Below are positions 20,719 to 33,861 of a DNA stretch of 64,000 bases, in pieces; the first letter of the stretch is position 1, and each line of letters begins with the position of its first letter. This DNA is from Candidatus Corynebacterium gallistercoris (lineage in GTDB: Bacteria; Actinomycetota; Actinomycetes; Mycobacteriales; Mycobacteriaceae). The stretch is taken from positions 1 through 64,000 of the forward strand of contig DXFZ01000057.1 in assembly GCA_019114175.1 (NCBI GenBank), given 5' to 3'. Both the position numbers and the translations under genes were made by a program. The notes below the pieces were generated by a model. The model was not told where the DNA came from, did no database searches, and saw nothing but the letters and a program-made list of their open reading frames with translations.

Positions 20719-21660
20719 ATGAAGCTTCTCATTTTCGCCCTCGTTGGGCTCGCCGCACAGCTGGTCGATGGCGCCCTAGGCATGGCCTTCGGCGTCACCG
20801 CCACGACCCTCCTCATCTTCTCCGGCCTGGGCCCCGCCCACGCCTCCGCCGCCGTGCACTTCGCGGAAGTCGGCACCACCTTATTCTCCGGCCTGAGCCA
20901 CTGGCGGCTGCGCAACGTGCACTGGCCCACCGTCATCGCCCTAGGCCTCCCCGGCGCTGCCGGCGCATTCACCGGCGCGTACGTGCTCTCCAACCTGTCC
21001 ACCAAGGCTGCCGAGCCCGTGGTCTCCACCATCCTGGTTCTGCTCGGCGCTTACGTGCTCGTCCGCTCCGTCGCCGTGCCGTGGCGGGGCGTGAAGGATG
21101 TTCAGCCCGCTAGCTCCACCCGCCGCTCCCGCGCCGGGCTGGCCGCCCTGGGCCTGACTGGCGGCTTCCTGGACGCCTCCGGCGGTGGCGGCTGGGGCCC
21201 GGTGACCACCTCCACGCTGATGAGCGTGGGCAAGGCGGAGCCGCGCCGCATCATCGGCACAGTCAACACGGCGGAGTTCCTCGTGGCCGTGGCTGCCTCC
21301 GCAGGCTTCTTGTTCGGCATGGGTGACGAGCTCGTGCAGTCCTGGCAGCCGGTGGTCGGGTTACTCGTCGGAGGGGCGATCGCCGCTCCTGTGGCGGCGT
21401 GGGCTGTCACCGTCATCAAGCCAGAGGTCTTGGGCGGGGTGGTCGGCGCGCTGCTCATGTTCTTGAACTCCACGCGGTTGATCAACTACTTCGGCTTCGC
21501 AGGGGTCATCGCGGTGATCGTGGTGGGCCTGGCCGTGATCGTCGCCCTGGTTCTCGTTCGCAAGCGCAGCCTGCTGGAGCGGTCCATCGTCGGCGATGAG
21601 GGTGGGGAAGGGGAGGTGCGGGGTGGCGTCGCCGAAAAAGAAAAGGAGAAAGTGAGGTAG
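20719..21660 (+). CDS. cysZ: TauE/SafE sulfite/sulfate permease (CysZ-like)
   Basis: Polytopic; QLVDGALGMAFGVTATTLLI; ASGGGGWGPVTTSTL. Confidence 0.88.
   Translation: MKLLIFALVGLAAQLVDGALGMAFGVTATTLLIFSGLGPAHASAAVHFAEVGTTLFSGLSHWRLRNVHWPTVIALGLPGAAGAFTGAYVLSNLSTKAAEPVVSTILVLLGAYVLVRSVAVPWRGVKDVQPASSTRRSRAGLAALGLTGGFLDASGGGGWGPVTTSTLMSVGKAEPRRIIGTVNTAEFLVAVAASAGFLFGMGDELVQSWQPVVGLLVGGAIAAPVAAWAVTVIKPEVLGGVVGALLMFLNSTRLINYFGFAGVIAVIVVGLAVIVALVLVRKRSLLERSIVGDEGGEGEVRGGVAEKEKEKVR
21621..21645 (-). repeat. dispersed motif copy: gggtggcgtcgccgaaaaagaaaag
   Basis: Consensus match on minus strand. Confidence 0.65.
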
Positions 21661-21758
21661 TTCACTGATATTGCTGGGTGAATAATGGTGTGTTTCAAGG
21701 CACAATGGTGGGTGTGAACGATACAGCCCCCAAAGAAAATACTGAAAGGTTGGAATAA

Positions 21759-23177
21759 GTGCCCAGCAGTGCCACTATTAAGGCCATCATTTCCCCCATC
21801 GCCAGCGCGGCAGCCAAGCGCGCCAGCATCTTAGAGCAGGTGGGGGCAGTGGACATCTTTGACCACATCCGCCCCTCCGTGCCGGACTTCTCGGACGCGC
21901 TCGAGGCCGCCTACGGTGCCAGCGAGAACGCCGTGGTTGGTACCGGGGAGATCACTTTCGATTCTCGCCTCGCTGCCGCGACCGGTGCGGCGCACTTCCT
22001 CGTTGCAGGTGAGGAGGAGGATGCGACGGCACTCCAGCTCGCGTGCGGCCAACTCGTCCGCTCCGGGCGCACCCCGCGTGGCATCTGCGTTCTCGATGCG
22101 CCAACCGGGCTGTCCAACGCGCTCGAGGCAGAGGGCGTGGCCATCAAGTATTTGCCGCTGGATGAGGTCACCAGCGCCGAGCGCAAGTCCCCGGTGATCG
22201 GGCCGGAGCTGTTCGAGCGCAACCTCATCGCCAAGGCGCGCGCGAAGCAGGCGCACATCGTGCTGCCGGAGGGTGACGATGACCGCATCCTTACCGCCGC
22301 CCACCAGCTGCTGGAGCAGAAGGTGTGCAAGCTGACGATCCTGGGTGACCCGGACGCGATGGCCAGCCGCGCCAAGGAGCTGGGCCTGGACCTCTCGCGC
22401 GCCACCCTGACTGATCCCACCCAGGGCAACCAGCTGGAGGACTTCGCCGAGGAGTTCGCGGAGCTGCGCAAGCACAAGGGCGTGACGCTGGACGATGCGC
22501 GTGAGACGATGAAGGACATCAGCTACTACGCGACGATGATGATCCACAAGGGCCTGGCCGATGGCATGGTCTCCGGCGCGGCCCACACCACCGCGCACAC
22601 CATCAAGCCTTCCTTCCAGATCATCAAGACCGCCCCCGGTTCCACCGTGGTGAGCTCCATCTTCCTCATGGTCATGGACGGGGTGCTGTGGGCCTTCGGC
22701 GACTGCGCGGTGAACCCGAACCCCACCAGCGAGCAGCTAGCGGAGATCGCCGCCGTGTCCGCGAAGACCGCCGCGCAATTCGGCATTGAGCCGAAGGTGG
22801 CGATGCTGAGCTATTCCACCGGCACCTCCGGCGCCGGTGAGGACGTGGAGGCCGTGGCCGCCGCGGTGAAAAAGGCCCTGGAGGACAACCCTGACCTGCT
22901 GCTGGATGGGCCGCTGCAGTTCGATGCCGCCGTGGTGGAATCCGTGGGGCAGAAGAAGCTGCCGGGTTCTGACGTGGCCGGTAAGGCAACCGTGTTCATC
23001 TTCCCGGACCTGAACAGCGGCAACATCACCTACAAGGCCGTGCAGCGCACCGCCGATGCCCTGGCCGTGGGGCCGATCCTGCAGGGCCTGAACAAGCCCG
23101 TCAATGACCTCTCCCGCGGCGCGACCGTGCCGGACATTGTCAACACAGTGGCCATCACCGCCATCCAGGCCAGCTAA
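21759..23177 (+). CDS. pta: phosphate acetyltransferase
   Basis: [52 protein letters not shown]. Confidence 0.94.
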   Translation: MPSSATIKAIISPIASAAAKRASILEQVGAVDIFDHIRPSVPDFSDALEAAYGASENAVVGTGEITFDSRLAAATGAAHFLVAGEEEDATALQLACGQLVRSGRTPRGICVLDAPTGLSNALEAEGVAIKYLPLDEVTSAERKSPVIGPELFERNLIAKARAKQAHIVLPEGDDDRILTAAHQLLEQKVCKLTILGDPDAMASRAKELGLDLSRATLTDPTQGNQLEDFAEEFAELRKHKGVTLDDARETMKDISYYATMMIHKGLADGMVSGAAHTTAHTIKPSFQIIKTAPGSTVVSSIFLMVMDGVLWAFGDCAVNPNPTSEQLAEIAAVSAKTAAQFGIEPKVAMLSYSTGTSGAGEDVEAVAAAVKKALEDNPDLLLDGPLQFDAAVVESVGQKKLPGSDVAGKATVFIFPDLNSGNITYKAVQRTADALAVGPILQGLNKPVNDLSRGATVPDIVNTVAITAIQAS

Positions 23178-23197
23178 AGAAAGGACTGACAGCTTTC

Positions 23198-24405
23198 ATG
23201 TCTGACAACACCCAGTACGTGCTGGTGCTCAACTCCGGCTCCAGCTCCATCAAGTTCCAGGTGCTAGACCCCAGCGCTGATGCTTCCGAGCCGCCGTTCG
23301 TCAGCGGCATCGTGGAGCGCATCGGTGAGGAGCGCGGCCACATCAAGATCAAGACCGGCGGCGAGGTCGCGGAGGATTCCCACCCGATCCGCAGCCACTC
23401 CGTGGGCCTGGAGCGCGCCTTCGGCATGATGGGCCGCATGGGCGTGGGGCCGCAGGACCTGAACCTGGTGGCAGTGGGCCACCGCGTGGTGCACGGCGGC
23501 AACACCTTCACCGAGCCGGTCATCATCGACAAGGACGTGTTGGCGAAGCTGAAGGAGCTCATCCCGCTGGCGCCGCTGCACAACCCGGCGAACATCGATG
23601 GCATCGAAAACGCCCACGCGCTGCTGGAGGACATCCCGCACGTGGCCGTGTTTGATACCGCGTTCTTCTCCACCCTCCCGGAGGCGGCGGCGAACTACGC
23701 CATCAACAAGGAAGTCGCCGAGGAGCACAACATCCGCCGTTACGGCTTCCACGGCACCAGCCACCACTACGTGTCCGACAAGGTGCCGGGCCTGCTGGGC
23801 AAGCCCGCTGACGAGGTCAACCAGATCACCCTGCACCTGGGCAACGGTGCCTCCGCCGCCGCGATCAAGGGCGGCCGGGCCGTGGACACCACGATGGGCC
23901 TGACCCCGCTGGCCGGCCTGGTGATGGGCACCCGCTCCGGTGACATTGACCCGGGCATCATCTTCCACCTGCGCCGCTCTGCCGGCATGAACGTCGATGA
24001 GATTGACACCCTGCTCAACCGCCAGTCTGGCTTGAAGGGCGTGGCCGGTGTCAATGACTTCCGCGAGCTGGATAAGCTCGTGGAGCAGGGCAACGAGGAC
24101 GCGAAGCTGGCCTACGATATCTACATCCACCAGCTGCGCCGCTTCATCGGCTCCTACATGCTGATCCTGGGCGGGGTGGATGCCATCACCTTCACCGCCG
24201 GCGTGGGTGAGAACGCGGTGAACGTGCGCCGCGATGCGCTGGCTGGGCTGGAGAAGTTCGGCATCGTCATTGACGAGGCGCGCAATGAGAACCGCGAGGG
24301 CGTGGAAGGCGCCCGGGAGATCTCCACGGATGACTCTGACGTGAAGGTCTTCGTGGTTCCCACCAACGAGGAGCTGGCCATCGCCCGCCAGGCCGCGGAG
24401 CTGGC

Positions 24406-24409
<4 letters not shown>
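23198..24409 (+). CDS. ackA: acetate kinase
   Basis: [36 protein letters not shown]. Confidence 0.97.
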
Positions 24410-27739
<3,330 letters not shown>

Positions 27740-27740
27740 A

Positions 27741-29114
27741 TCAGAGGAACTCCTGCAGACGAGGGCGCGTGCCCAGCACCACGCACAACGCGGAAATGAC
27801 GGTCAGCAGCAGCACCAAGTTGGCCACGCGGCCGGCGGCGGTGCGGCCCTCCACCAGGAGGTTGCGCAGGTCCTTGCGGGTGTCATCGATCATGGCGGAG
27901 AGCTGCCGATCCAGGGTGTCAAAGCTGCGGGTGCCGCCCTCTGCATCGGTCGTGGTGGCCAGCGCGGTGTTGAGCGCCTCCGAGTAGCGCCCGTTCTGCA
28001 GCTGGGAGACCATGATTGAGTGGGCCTTGTCCCACTGCAGCACGGCCTCCCGTGCCGCGTCGATGCGCTCCGGGGAGCCCACCGTGCCGCGCAGGTCATC
28101 CAGGGTGGAATCGAGGCTGGCCATCGTGTCAGAGAACGCGGCCTGGCGCTCCGAATCATAGTCCCGCTCAATGAGGCCCAGCGCCTCCTGGGTGCGGGCC
28201 TGCTGGACTTGGATACGGGCCTGGGTGAGGCTTTCCAGGGGCTGCACGGATTCCTGAACATTCTGGTTGCCCGCGTTCCACAGCATGACCGAGGACACGG
28301 AGGTCCACAGGAGGGCGAAGACCATGAGACCGGTGGCGGTGAGGTAGCCCACGTTGAGCCGCCGGTTGGTCATCGCCGCCAGCCAGAACTGGGCCAGGAT
28401 GAGCATGATGACCGCCGCCACTAGGCCGGACAGTGGGAACCACATGGGGGTGACCAGGCGGGATTGCTGGTCCGAGACGCGCTTGGAGGTGCGCTGGTAG
28501 AGCTCTTCTGCCGCCGGCAGCATGGTCTCCTGCATGAGCGCTGAACCCTGGGAGAGGTAGGAGGCGCCCACGGGGTTGCGCAGCCGGTCGTTGGTCTGTG
28601 CGTTGGAGATCAGCTGCACGTATTCCGGCAGGGCCGTTTGAATCTTGATCACCAGGTGCATCTCCCGCGAGTCCGGGTCATCGATGCCGCTGGTGGCGCG
28701 GATGACGGCGGAGGAGGCATCCTGCATGGCCTCATGATACGCCGCCACGGAGGAGTAGTCCCCCGTGTTCTTCTGCAGGAAGCTCGTGGTGGCCACGGAA
28801 TCCGCCACGGACAGGGAGTTGAACAGCTCCTGGGAGGCGTTGGAGAGCGGCTCCGTGCGGGAGACCAGGCCATTGAGTTGGTCCTGGCGGCTTTCCGAAC
28901 TGATGACCATGGCCCCACCGGCGGCCAGGATGGCGATGACCAAGATGGTGGAGACGATGGAGAGCTTGCCGGGGGAGGTGCGGGCGAAGCGCAGGAAACG
29001 CCGCGGGGCCTCCAGGGCGGGGCCAACGAGACCGCGGAACGAGCGCCCGCGACCGGCTGGCGAATCATCGCGATCCAACCACCGGTCGGCCTCGAACGTG
29101 GACACTGGGGGCAT
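27741..29114 (-). CDS. glnX: GlnX-like membrane sensor protein
   Basis: TM-flanked extracytoplasmic protein in glnX-glnH-pknG order. Confidence 0.85.
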   Translation of the reverse strand: MPPVSTFEADRWLDRDDSPAGRGRSFRGLVGPALEAPRRFLRFARTSPGKLSIVSTILVIAILAAGGAMVISSESRQDQLNGLVSRTEPLSNASQELFNSLSVADSVATTSFLQKNTGDYSSVAAYHEAMQDASSAVIRATSGIDDPDSREMHLVIKIQTALPEYVQLISNAQTNDRLRNPVGASYLSQGSALMQETMLPAAEELYQRTSKRVSDQQSRLVTPMWFPLSGLVAAVIMLILAQFWLAAMTNRRLNVGYLTATGLMVFALLWTSVSSVMLWNAGNQNVQESVQPLESLTQARIQVQQARTQEALGLIERDYDSERQAAFSDTMASLDSTLDDLRGTVGSPERIDAAREAVLQWDKAHSIMVSQLQNGRYSEALNTALATTTDAEGGTRSFDTLDRQLSAMIDDTRKDLRNLLVEGRTAAGRVANLVLLLTVISALCVVLGTRPRLQEFL

Positions 29115-29123
29115 GGGGCGATT

Positions 29124-29140
29124 ATATACGTTTTGTATAT
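29124..29140. promoter_or_regulatory. inverted repeat ATATAC-GTTTT-GTATAT in divergent promoter region
   Basis: Perfect 6-bp arms, 5-nt spacer between glnX and ABC operon. Confidence 0.5.
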
Positions 29141-29175
29141 GTTAGGAATGATTTATCTGTGGCACACTGGTGGTT

Positions 29176-30135
29176 ATGATTAAAGTCAGCTCACTGACAA
29201 AATCCTATGGCTCCACCACAGTGGTGGATGACCTAGACTTTGAGGTCAGGCCCGGAATTGTTACCGGATTTTTGGGGCCCAACGGCGCCGGAAAATCCAC
29301 CACTATGCGCATGATCGTGGGGTTGGATGATCCCACGAGTGGTTATACGCGCATCGATGGAAAGCACTATTCCGAATACAAGCGCCCCCTGGAGAAGGTG
29401 GGGACTCTCCTGGACGCGAAGTGGATCCACCCTAACCGCTCCGCCGCGGCGCACCTGAAGTGGATCGCCGCGGCCAATGGCATTTCCACCAAGCGGGTGG
29501 ATGAGGTGCTGGGCCTGGTGGGCTTGAGTGACGTGGCCGGCCGCAAGGCGGGCCGCTTCTCCCTGGGCATGGGGCAGCGCCTGGGGTTGGCCGCAGCCCT
29601 GCTGGGGGACCCTGAGGTGCTCATCTTGGACGAGCCGGTCAACGGCCTGGATCCGGAGGGCATCCGTTGGGTCCGTGACTTCGTCCGCGCGCTCGCCGCT
29701 GAGGGCCGCACCGTGATGGTGAGCTCCCACCTGCTCAGCGAGATGGCGCTGACCGCCGATCACCTCATAGTGATTGGCAAGGGCAAGCTGGTGGCCAATT
29801 CCAGCACGCACGAGTTCATCAAGAACGCCTCTGAGGCCACCACGGTGGTGCGCAGCGAACACATGGCTGAGCTGCGCAGCGCGCTGCAGGAGGAAGAGGT
29901 GGAGTTCACCACCGATACCGATGCCGATGGGCGCGAGATCATCCAGGTGCCCAACAAGGACTCCGACTGGGTGGGGGCCTTGGCCTACACCTACGGGCTG
30001 CTGCTCCATGAGCTGACGGAGAAGCGCCCCAGCCTGGAGGACGCCTTCATGCGCATGACTGGCCACGCCGTGGAGTACCACGCCGATGCCCCGGCTGCCC
30101 CGATCATCCCAACCGCAGAGGAGACCAATGCTTAA
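29176..30135 (+). CDS. ABC transporter ATP-binding protein
   Basis: GPNGAGKSTTMRMIVGL; FSLGMGQRLGLAAALLGDPEVLILDEPVNGLDP. Confidence 0.93.
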   Translation: MIKVSSLTKSYGSTTVVDDLDFEVRPGIVTGFLGPNGAGKSTTMRMIVGLDDPTSGYTRIDGKHYSEYKRPLEKVGTLLDAKWIHPNRSAAAHLKWIAAANGISTKRVDEVLGLVGLSDVAGRKAGRFSLGMGQRLGLAAALLGDPEVLILDEPVNGLDPEGIRWVRDFVRALAAEGRTVMVSSHLLSEMALTADHLIVIGKGKLVANSSTHEFIKNASEATTVVRSEHMAELRSALQEEEVEFTTDTDADGREIIQVPNKDSDWVGALAYTYGLLLHELTEKRPSLEDAFMRMTGHAVEYHADAPAAPIIPTAEETNA

Positions 30136-30937
30136 CGTCATCCGCTCCGAAAGCATCAAGCTCCGCAGCACCAAGGCCATCTGGTGGACCAGCGCGCTCA
30201 TCGTGCTGTTCTCCCTGGCCTGGGCGCTCCTCATGGGGCTCGCCTCCTCCTCCGGCATCAAGAGCGCACAAGAAAGCAATGACCCGGAACTGTACGCTTC
30301 GCTCGTCGCCGGGGTGAACAACGATGGCGCGCTCGCGGGGTACCTCTTCTTCGGCCTCATGGTCGTCATGATCCAGGGCGTGATGCTGGTGACCAGCGAG
30401 TATGGCACCAACACCTCCAAGACCACCCTCCTGGCCACCCCGACGCGCTGGCAGGTTCCGCTGGCAAAGTACGTGGTGTACGGCGTCATCGCCAGCGTGC
30501 TGAGCCTCATCTCCGCCGTGGGGTCCATCCTCATGTTCCGTTGGTCGCTGAGCTGGGGCCTCGATGATGAGGAATTGCTCAGCAGGGTTTCTTTTTCGGG
30601 CGACGCCTGGACCGTCATCGGGCTCATCGTCCTCTATACGGTGCTGACCGTGGGCGTGGCGATCGGCGTGGGATACCTCGTCCGCCACACCGCGGGCGCC
30701 ATCGCGACACTGCTGTTGTGGAACCTCGTCATCGAAGGCGCGCTGGTGCCGATGCTGCCCAAGGTGCGGGACTGGCTGCCGCCCTACATGCCCTTCAATA
30801 ACGCCACCCACGCCGTGCGCTTGAACGATGTGGCCGACGCACCCTGGGGGCACACCGGTTCCATGGTGTACTTCGCCGCATGGGCGCTTGTCATCTTCCT
30901 CGCCGGTCTGATCGTGCTCAAGAAGCGCGATGCCTAA
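30128..30937 (+). CDS. ABC transporter permease (ABC-2 type)
   Basis: Six-TM-like protein overlapping the ATPase gene. Confidence 0.85.
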   Translation: MLNVIRSESIKLRSTKAIWWTSALIVLFSLAWALLMGLASSSGIKSAQESNDPELYASLVAGVNNDGALAGYLFFGLMVVMIQGVMLVTSEYGTNTSKTTLLATPTRWQVPLAKYVVYGVIASVLSLISAVGSILMFRWSLSWGLDDEELLSRVSFSGDAWTVIGLIVLYTVLTVGVAIGVGYLVRHTAGAIATLLLWNLVIEGALVPMLPKVRDWLPPYMPFNNATHAVRLNDVADAPWGHTGSMVYFAAWALVIFLAGLIVLKKRDA

Positions 30938-32108
30938 GGCGGCCGGACTCTCCCTGGCAACACTGTTAGGCCTGGCGCTGCTGGCAGCCGCCGGGCCTTT
31001 AGGCATGGACATGTTCCTGCCTTCTTTGCCGGAAATCACGAGGGAGTTTGAGACGACCGCGCCCACCACCCAGCTGGGCATCACCTCCTTCATGGTGGGG
31101 ATGGGGCTGGGGCAGCTAATCATCGGGCCGATGTCTGACCGGCTTGGCCGCAAGAAGCTCCTCATCGGCGGTGCCGTGGTGGGGCTGGGTGCGTCCCTGG
31201 TCTGCGCCACCGCGCCCACCGTGGGCGTGTGGATCATCGCCCGAGGGTTCCAGGGCGCGGCCGGCGGCACCGGCGTGGTGCTGGCCCGCGCGATGGTGGC
31301 GGACCGCAGCGAGGGCACTCAGGCCGCCAAGGCGTATTCGCTGATGATGACAATCGTGGGTGTCGCCCCCGTGCTCGCACCACTCATCGGTGCTGCCGTG
31401 GCGGGCATGAGCGGCTGGCGGGGAGTCTTTTGGCTCCTCGTGGCCATCGCCATCGCCCAATTGGCCGTGGCTGTGTGGCTGCCGGAATCCCACCCGGAGG
31501 ATCAGCGCACAGCGGGCGGCCCGGCCACTACGATCCGCGCGATGGGCAGTTTGCTGCGCATGCCCGCGTTCGTGGGGCACGCCATGGTCTTCGGACTGGG
31601 CTTTGGCGCGATGTTCGCGTTCATCGCAGGCTCCAGCGTGGTGCTGCAGGAGCAGCTGGGCTTGAGTGCCGCGGCCTATTCCGTCATGTTCGCGATGAAC
31701 GCCTCCGCGCTCATCCTCACCAACGTGGCAGGTGCCCGGCTGGTCAACCGCTTCCGCCCGCAGGCGCTGCAGCGCGCCGGGGTGATCCTCGTGAGCAGCG
31801 GCGCGGCCGCTCTAGTTGTGGTGACGTTCGCCGTGCCTGCGGCACCTGCCGTGGTTGCCTGCACGTTCGTTCTCACCAGCGGGACCGCGCTGTGCATGGT
31901 GCATAGCACCGCCCTGGCCCAAGGGCTTGCCCATGGGAAGCAGGGGGCAGCATCAGCCCTGTTGGGCGCGGTGCAATTTGCGGTGGGCGGATCGGTAAGC
32001 CCCGCCGTCGCCCTAGGAGAAAACACATTGCTCACCATGGCGATCGTGATGGCTGTGTGCGCAGCCGGCGCCGTGGCAGGAAGGTTGTTGGTGGCTGCGC
32101 GGGGCTAG
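30930..32108 (+). CDS. MFS multidrug transporter, Bcr/CflA-like
   Basis: GPLGMDMFLPSLPEI; QLIIGPMSDRLGRKKLLI. Confidence 0.9.
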   Translation: MPKAAGLSLATLLGLALLAAAGPLGMDMFLPSLPEITREFETTAPTTQLGITSFMVGMGLGQLIIGPMSDRLGRKKLLIGGAVVGLGASLVCATAPTVGVWIIARGFQGAAGGTGVVLARAMVADRSEGTQAAKAYSLMMTIVGVAPVLAPLIGAAVAGMSGWRGVFWLLVAIAIAQLAVAVWLPESHPEDQRTAGGPATTIRAMGSLLRMPAFVGHAMVFGLGFGAMFAFIAGSSVVLQEQLGLSAAAYSVMFAMNASALILTNVAGARLVNRFRPQALQRAGVILVSSGAAALVVVTFAVPAAPAVVACTFVLTSGTALCMVHSTALAQGLAHGKQGAASALLGAVQFAVGGSVSPAVALGENTLLTMAIVMAVCAAGAVAGRLLVAARG

Positions 32109-32656
32109 TTCTTGTAGTCCTGCTCCGGGGTCTCCCGCTGCATGTCCTCAATGAGGGTCTCGGCGGCGATGGAGAGGTTGCGCAGGGCCGGCACACCGCG
32201 GCGGAGCTTGGCGATATCGCGCGCGTCCATGCGTTGGGTGGCGCGGGCGATGAGCAGCGCCCACTCATCGGTGATGGAGTTCATCATCTCCACCCCGTCC
32301 TCGGTGAGGTAGAGGTCCTGGGCGCGCTTATCGTGATCGTTGGCCTGGCGCTGCACCAGCGAGCTGTTGATGAGGCGGCGGACGGTGGCGGAGACATTGG
32401 ACGCGCGCAGGAAGCGCAGGCGGGCGATGTCTGACACGCCGCAGCCGGGGTGCTGGGCGATGAACTGGAGGACCTCGATCTCTGACTGAGAGATCTCTAG
32501 CGCCTGGTTGGGCCGCTCCATGAGGCGGCGCGTGGCGGAGAGGAAATCGTAGACGCTGGCGGCAATCTCCGCCACATCCACTTCTGGCAACATTTCCGGT
32601 GCCCGGCGGCCACGGATGGGTTGCTGCGCGGTGCTGGGCTGGGAGTCGTCATGCAT
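32105..32656 (-). CDS. MarR family transcriptional regulator
   Basis: IEVLQFIAQHPGCGVSDIARLRFLRASNVSATVRRLINSSLVQR wHTH. Confidence 0.85.
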   Translation of the reverse strand: MHDDSQPSTAQQPIRGRRAPEMLPEVDVAEIAASVYDFLSATRRLMERPNQALEISQSEIEVLQFIAQHPGCGVSDIARLRFLRASNVSATVRRLINSSLVQRQANDHDKRAQDLYLTEDGVEMMNSITDEWALLIARATQRMDARDIAKLRRGVPALRNLSIAAETLIEDMQRETPEQDYKN

Positions 32657-32813
32657 GGCGTGTCCTTGCGTGTCCTAGGAACTGGTCAGTCAGTAAGTCA
32701 GAGAAAAGTTGTGAAACTAGATTAACGGACATGGCCCCAGGTAAGGATCATTAACGCGAATAAAGGCTTCAACTGGGGCCGCGGGGGTGAATCTGGATTC
32801 AATATTCCAGGCG

Positions 32814-33806
32814 CTAGGAGGATCCTTGGGGTCCGCCGAAGGGGTAGACGCGGGTACAGGGCTGCGGGGTGCGCTGCCCGTAGGAGGGGTCCAGGGCGTT
32901 GAGAACGTACCACTGGGCACGGGGGCTGTAGAGTATGGACAGGTGATCGGACGTGTCCTGCTCGCACCCGTCCTGCAGGCGGATGTTGTTTACCGAGTGC
33001 CCCGGGGTTTCCGTGAGGTACTGGGAGTTAAAGGGGCTAACCACCAGGTCATACTGGGTGGCGATGACCGTGTGATCGATGCCGGCGAAGGTCTCTCCCG
33101 TGCGGTTGAGCTTCTCCCACAGCGGCTGGCCCACGGACTGCTGCACGCCCGCCTGGCCCAGCGGGATGCCCGCGACGTCCAGCACCGGCACGCCCAGCTG
33201 CTGGATGGCGCTGCCGAGCGCGGCAATGCCCGCCAGCGTGGTGCCGTGGTTGTTGGGGCCCAAGCCGATGAGCGAACGGACCTTGTCCTGCCCGCCGTGC
33301 AGATGCACGTAGGAGCGCAGCTGCGTGCCGCCTTGGGAGTGGCCCACGAGGTTCACCTTGTTGGCCCCGGTGCGGGCGAGGACATCATCGATGAAGGCGG
33401 CGACTTCCGCGCCGGAGGCCTCTAGGTCTTGGGTGCCGTACACGCCGGGGACGAGGCCCATGCCGGAGCCGGACTCATCGCCATAGTTCAGGGCGAACAC
33501 GCAGTAGTCTTCCGCTAGCAGCTGCTGGGTCAGCGGGGTCCAGCTGGACTCCGCGTTGGCCCACGTGCCGTGGACCAATACCACGGGCTCCGGGTGGGTC
33601 TCGGACTGGCAGGAATAGTCATTGACCCCGGCGGGCATGCGGCCGGGGTTCTGGACGGAGGCGGCCCAGGCGCTCATGAACCCCGTGTGGACGGGGGCGG
33701 TGCCGGTGGGCGGGACCGTGCGGGCTTCAGCTGCCGGGGCGGCGATGGGGGCGGCGAACAAGGTCAGGAAGGCGGCCAGGAGGGCCGTCAGGGAGCGGGT
33801 TCTCAT
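32814..33806 (-). CDS. secreted lipase/esterase (alpha/beta hydrolase)
   Basis: Signal peptide; VVLVHGTWAN; VNLVGHSQGG nucleophile elbow. Confidence 0.88.
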   Translation of the reverse strand: MRTRSLTALLAAFLTLFAAPIAAPAAEARTVPPTGTAPVHTGFMSAWAASVQNPGRMPAGVNDYSCQSETHPEPVVLVHGTWANAESSWTPLTQQLLAEDYCVFALNYGDESGSGMGLVPGVYGTQDLEASGAEVAAFIDDVLARTGANKVNLVGHSQGGTQLRSYVHLHGGQDKVRSLIGLGPNNHGTTLAGIAALGSAIQQLGVPVLDVAGIPLGQAGVQQSVGQPLWEKLNRTGETFAGIDHTVIATQYDLVVSPFNSQYLTETPGHSVNNIRLQDGCEQDTSDHLSILYSPRAQWYVLNALDPSYGQRTPQPCTRVYPFGGPQGSS

Positions 33807-33861
33807 GAGTTGAGACCCTAACCGGGGCGAGGGGCGGAGCGGGGAGGAATCGGAAAACTAG

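Noticed and set aside
21714-21758. Short upstream ORF (VNDTAPKENTERLE-stop) before pta
   Set aside because: No biased codons or hairpins; likely chance, though the stop/GTG proximity could give coupling
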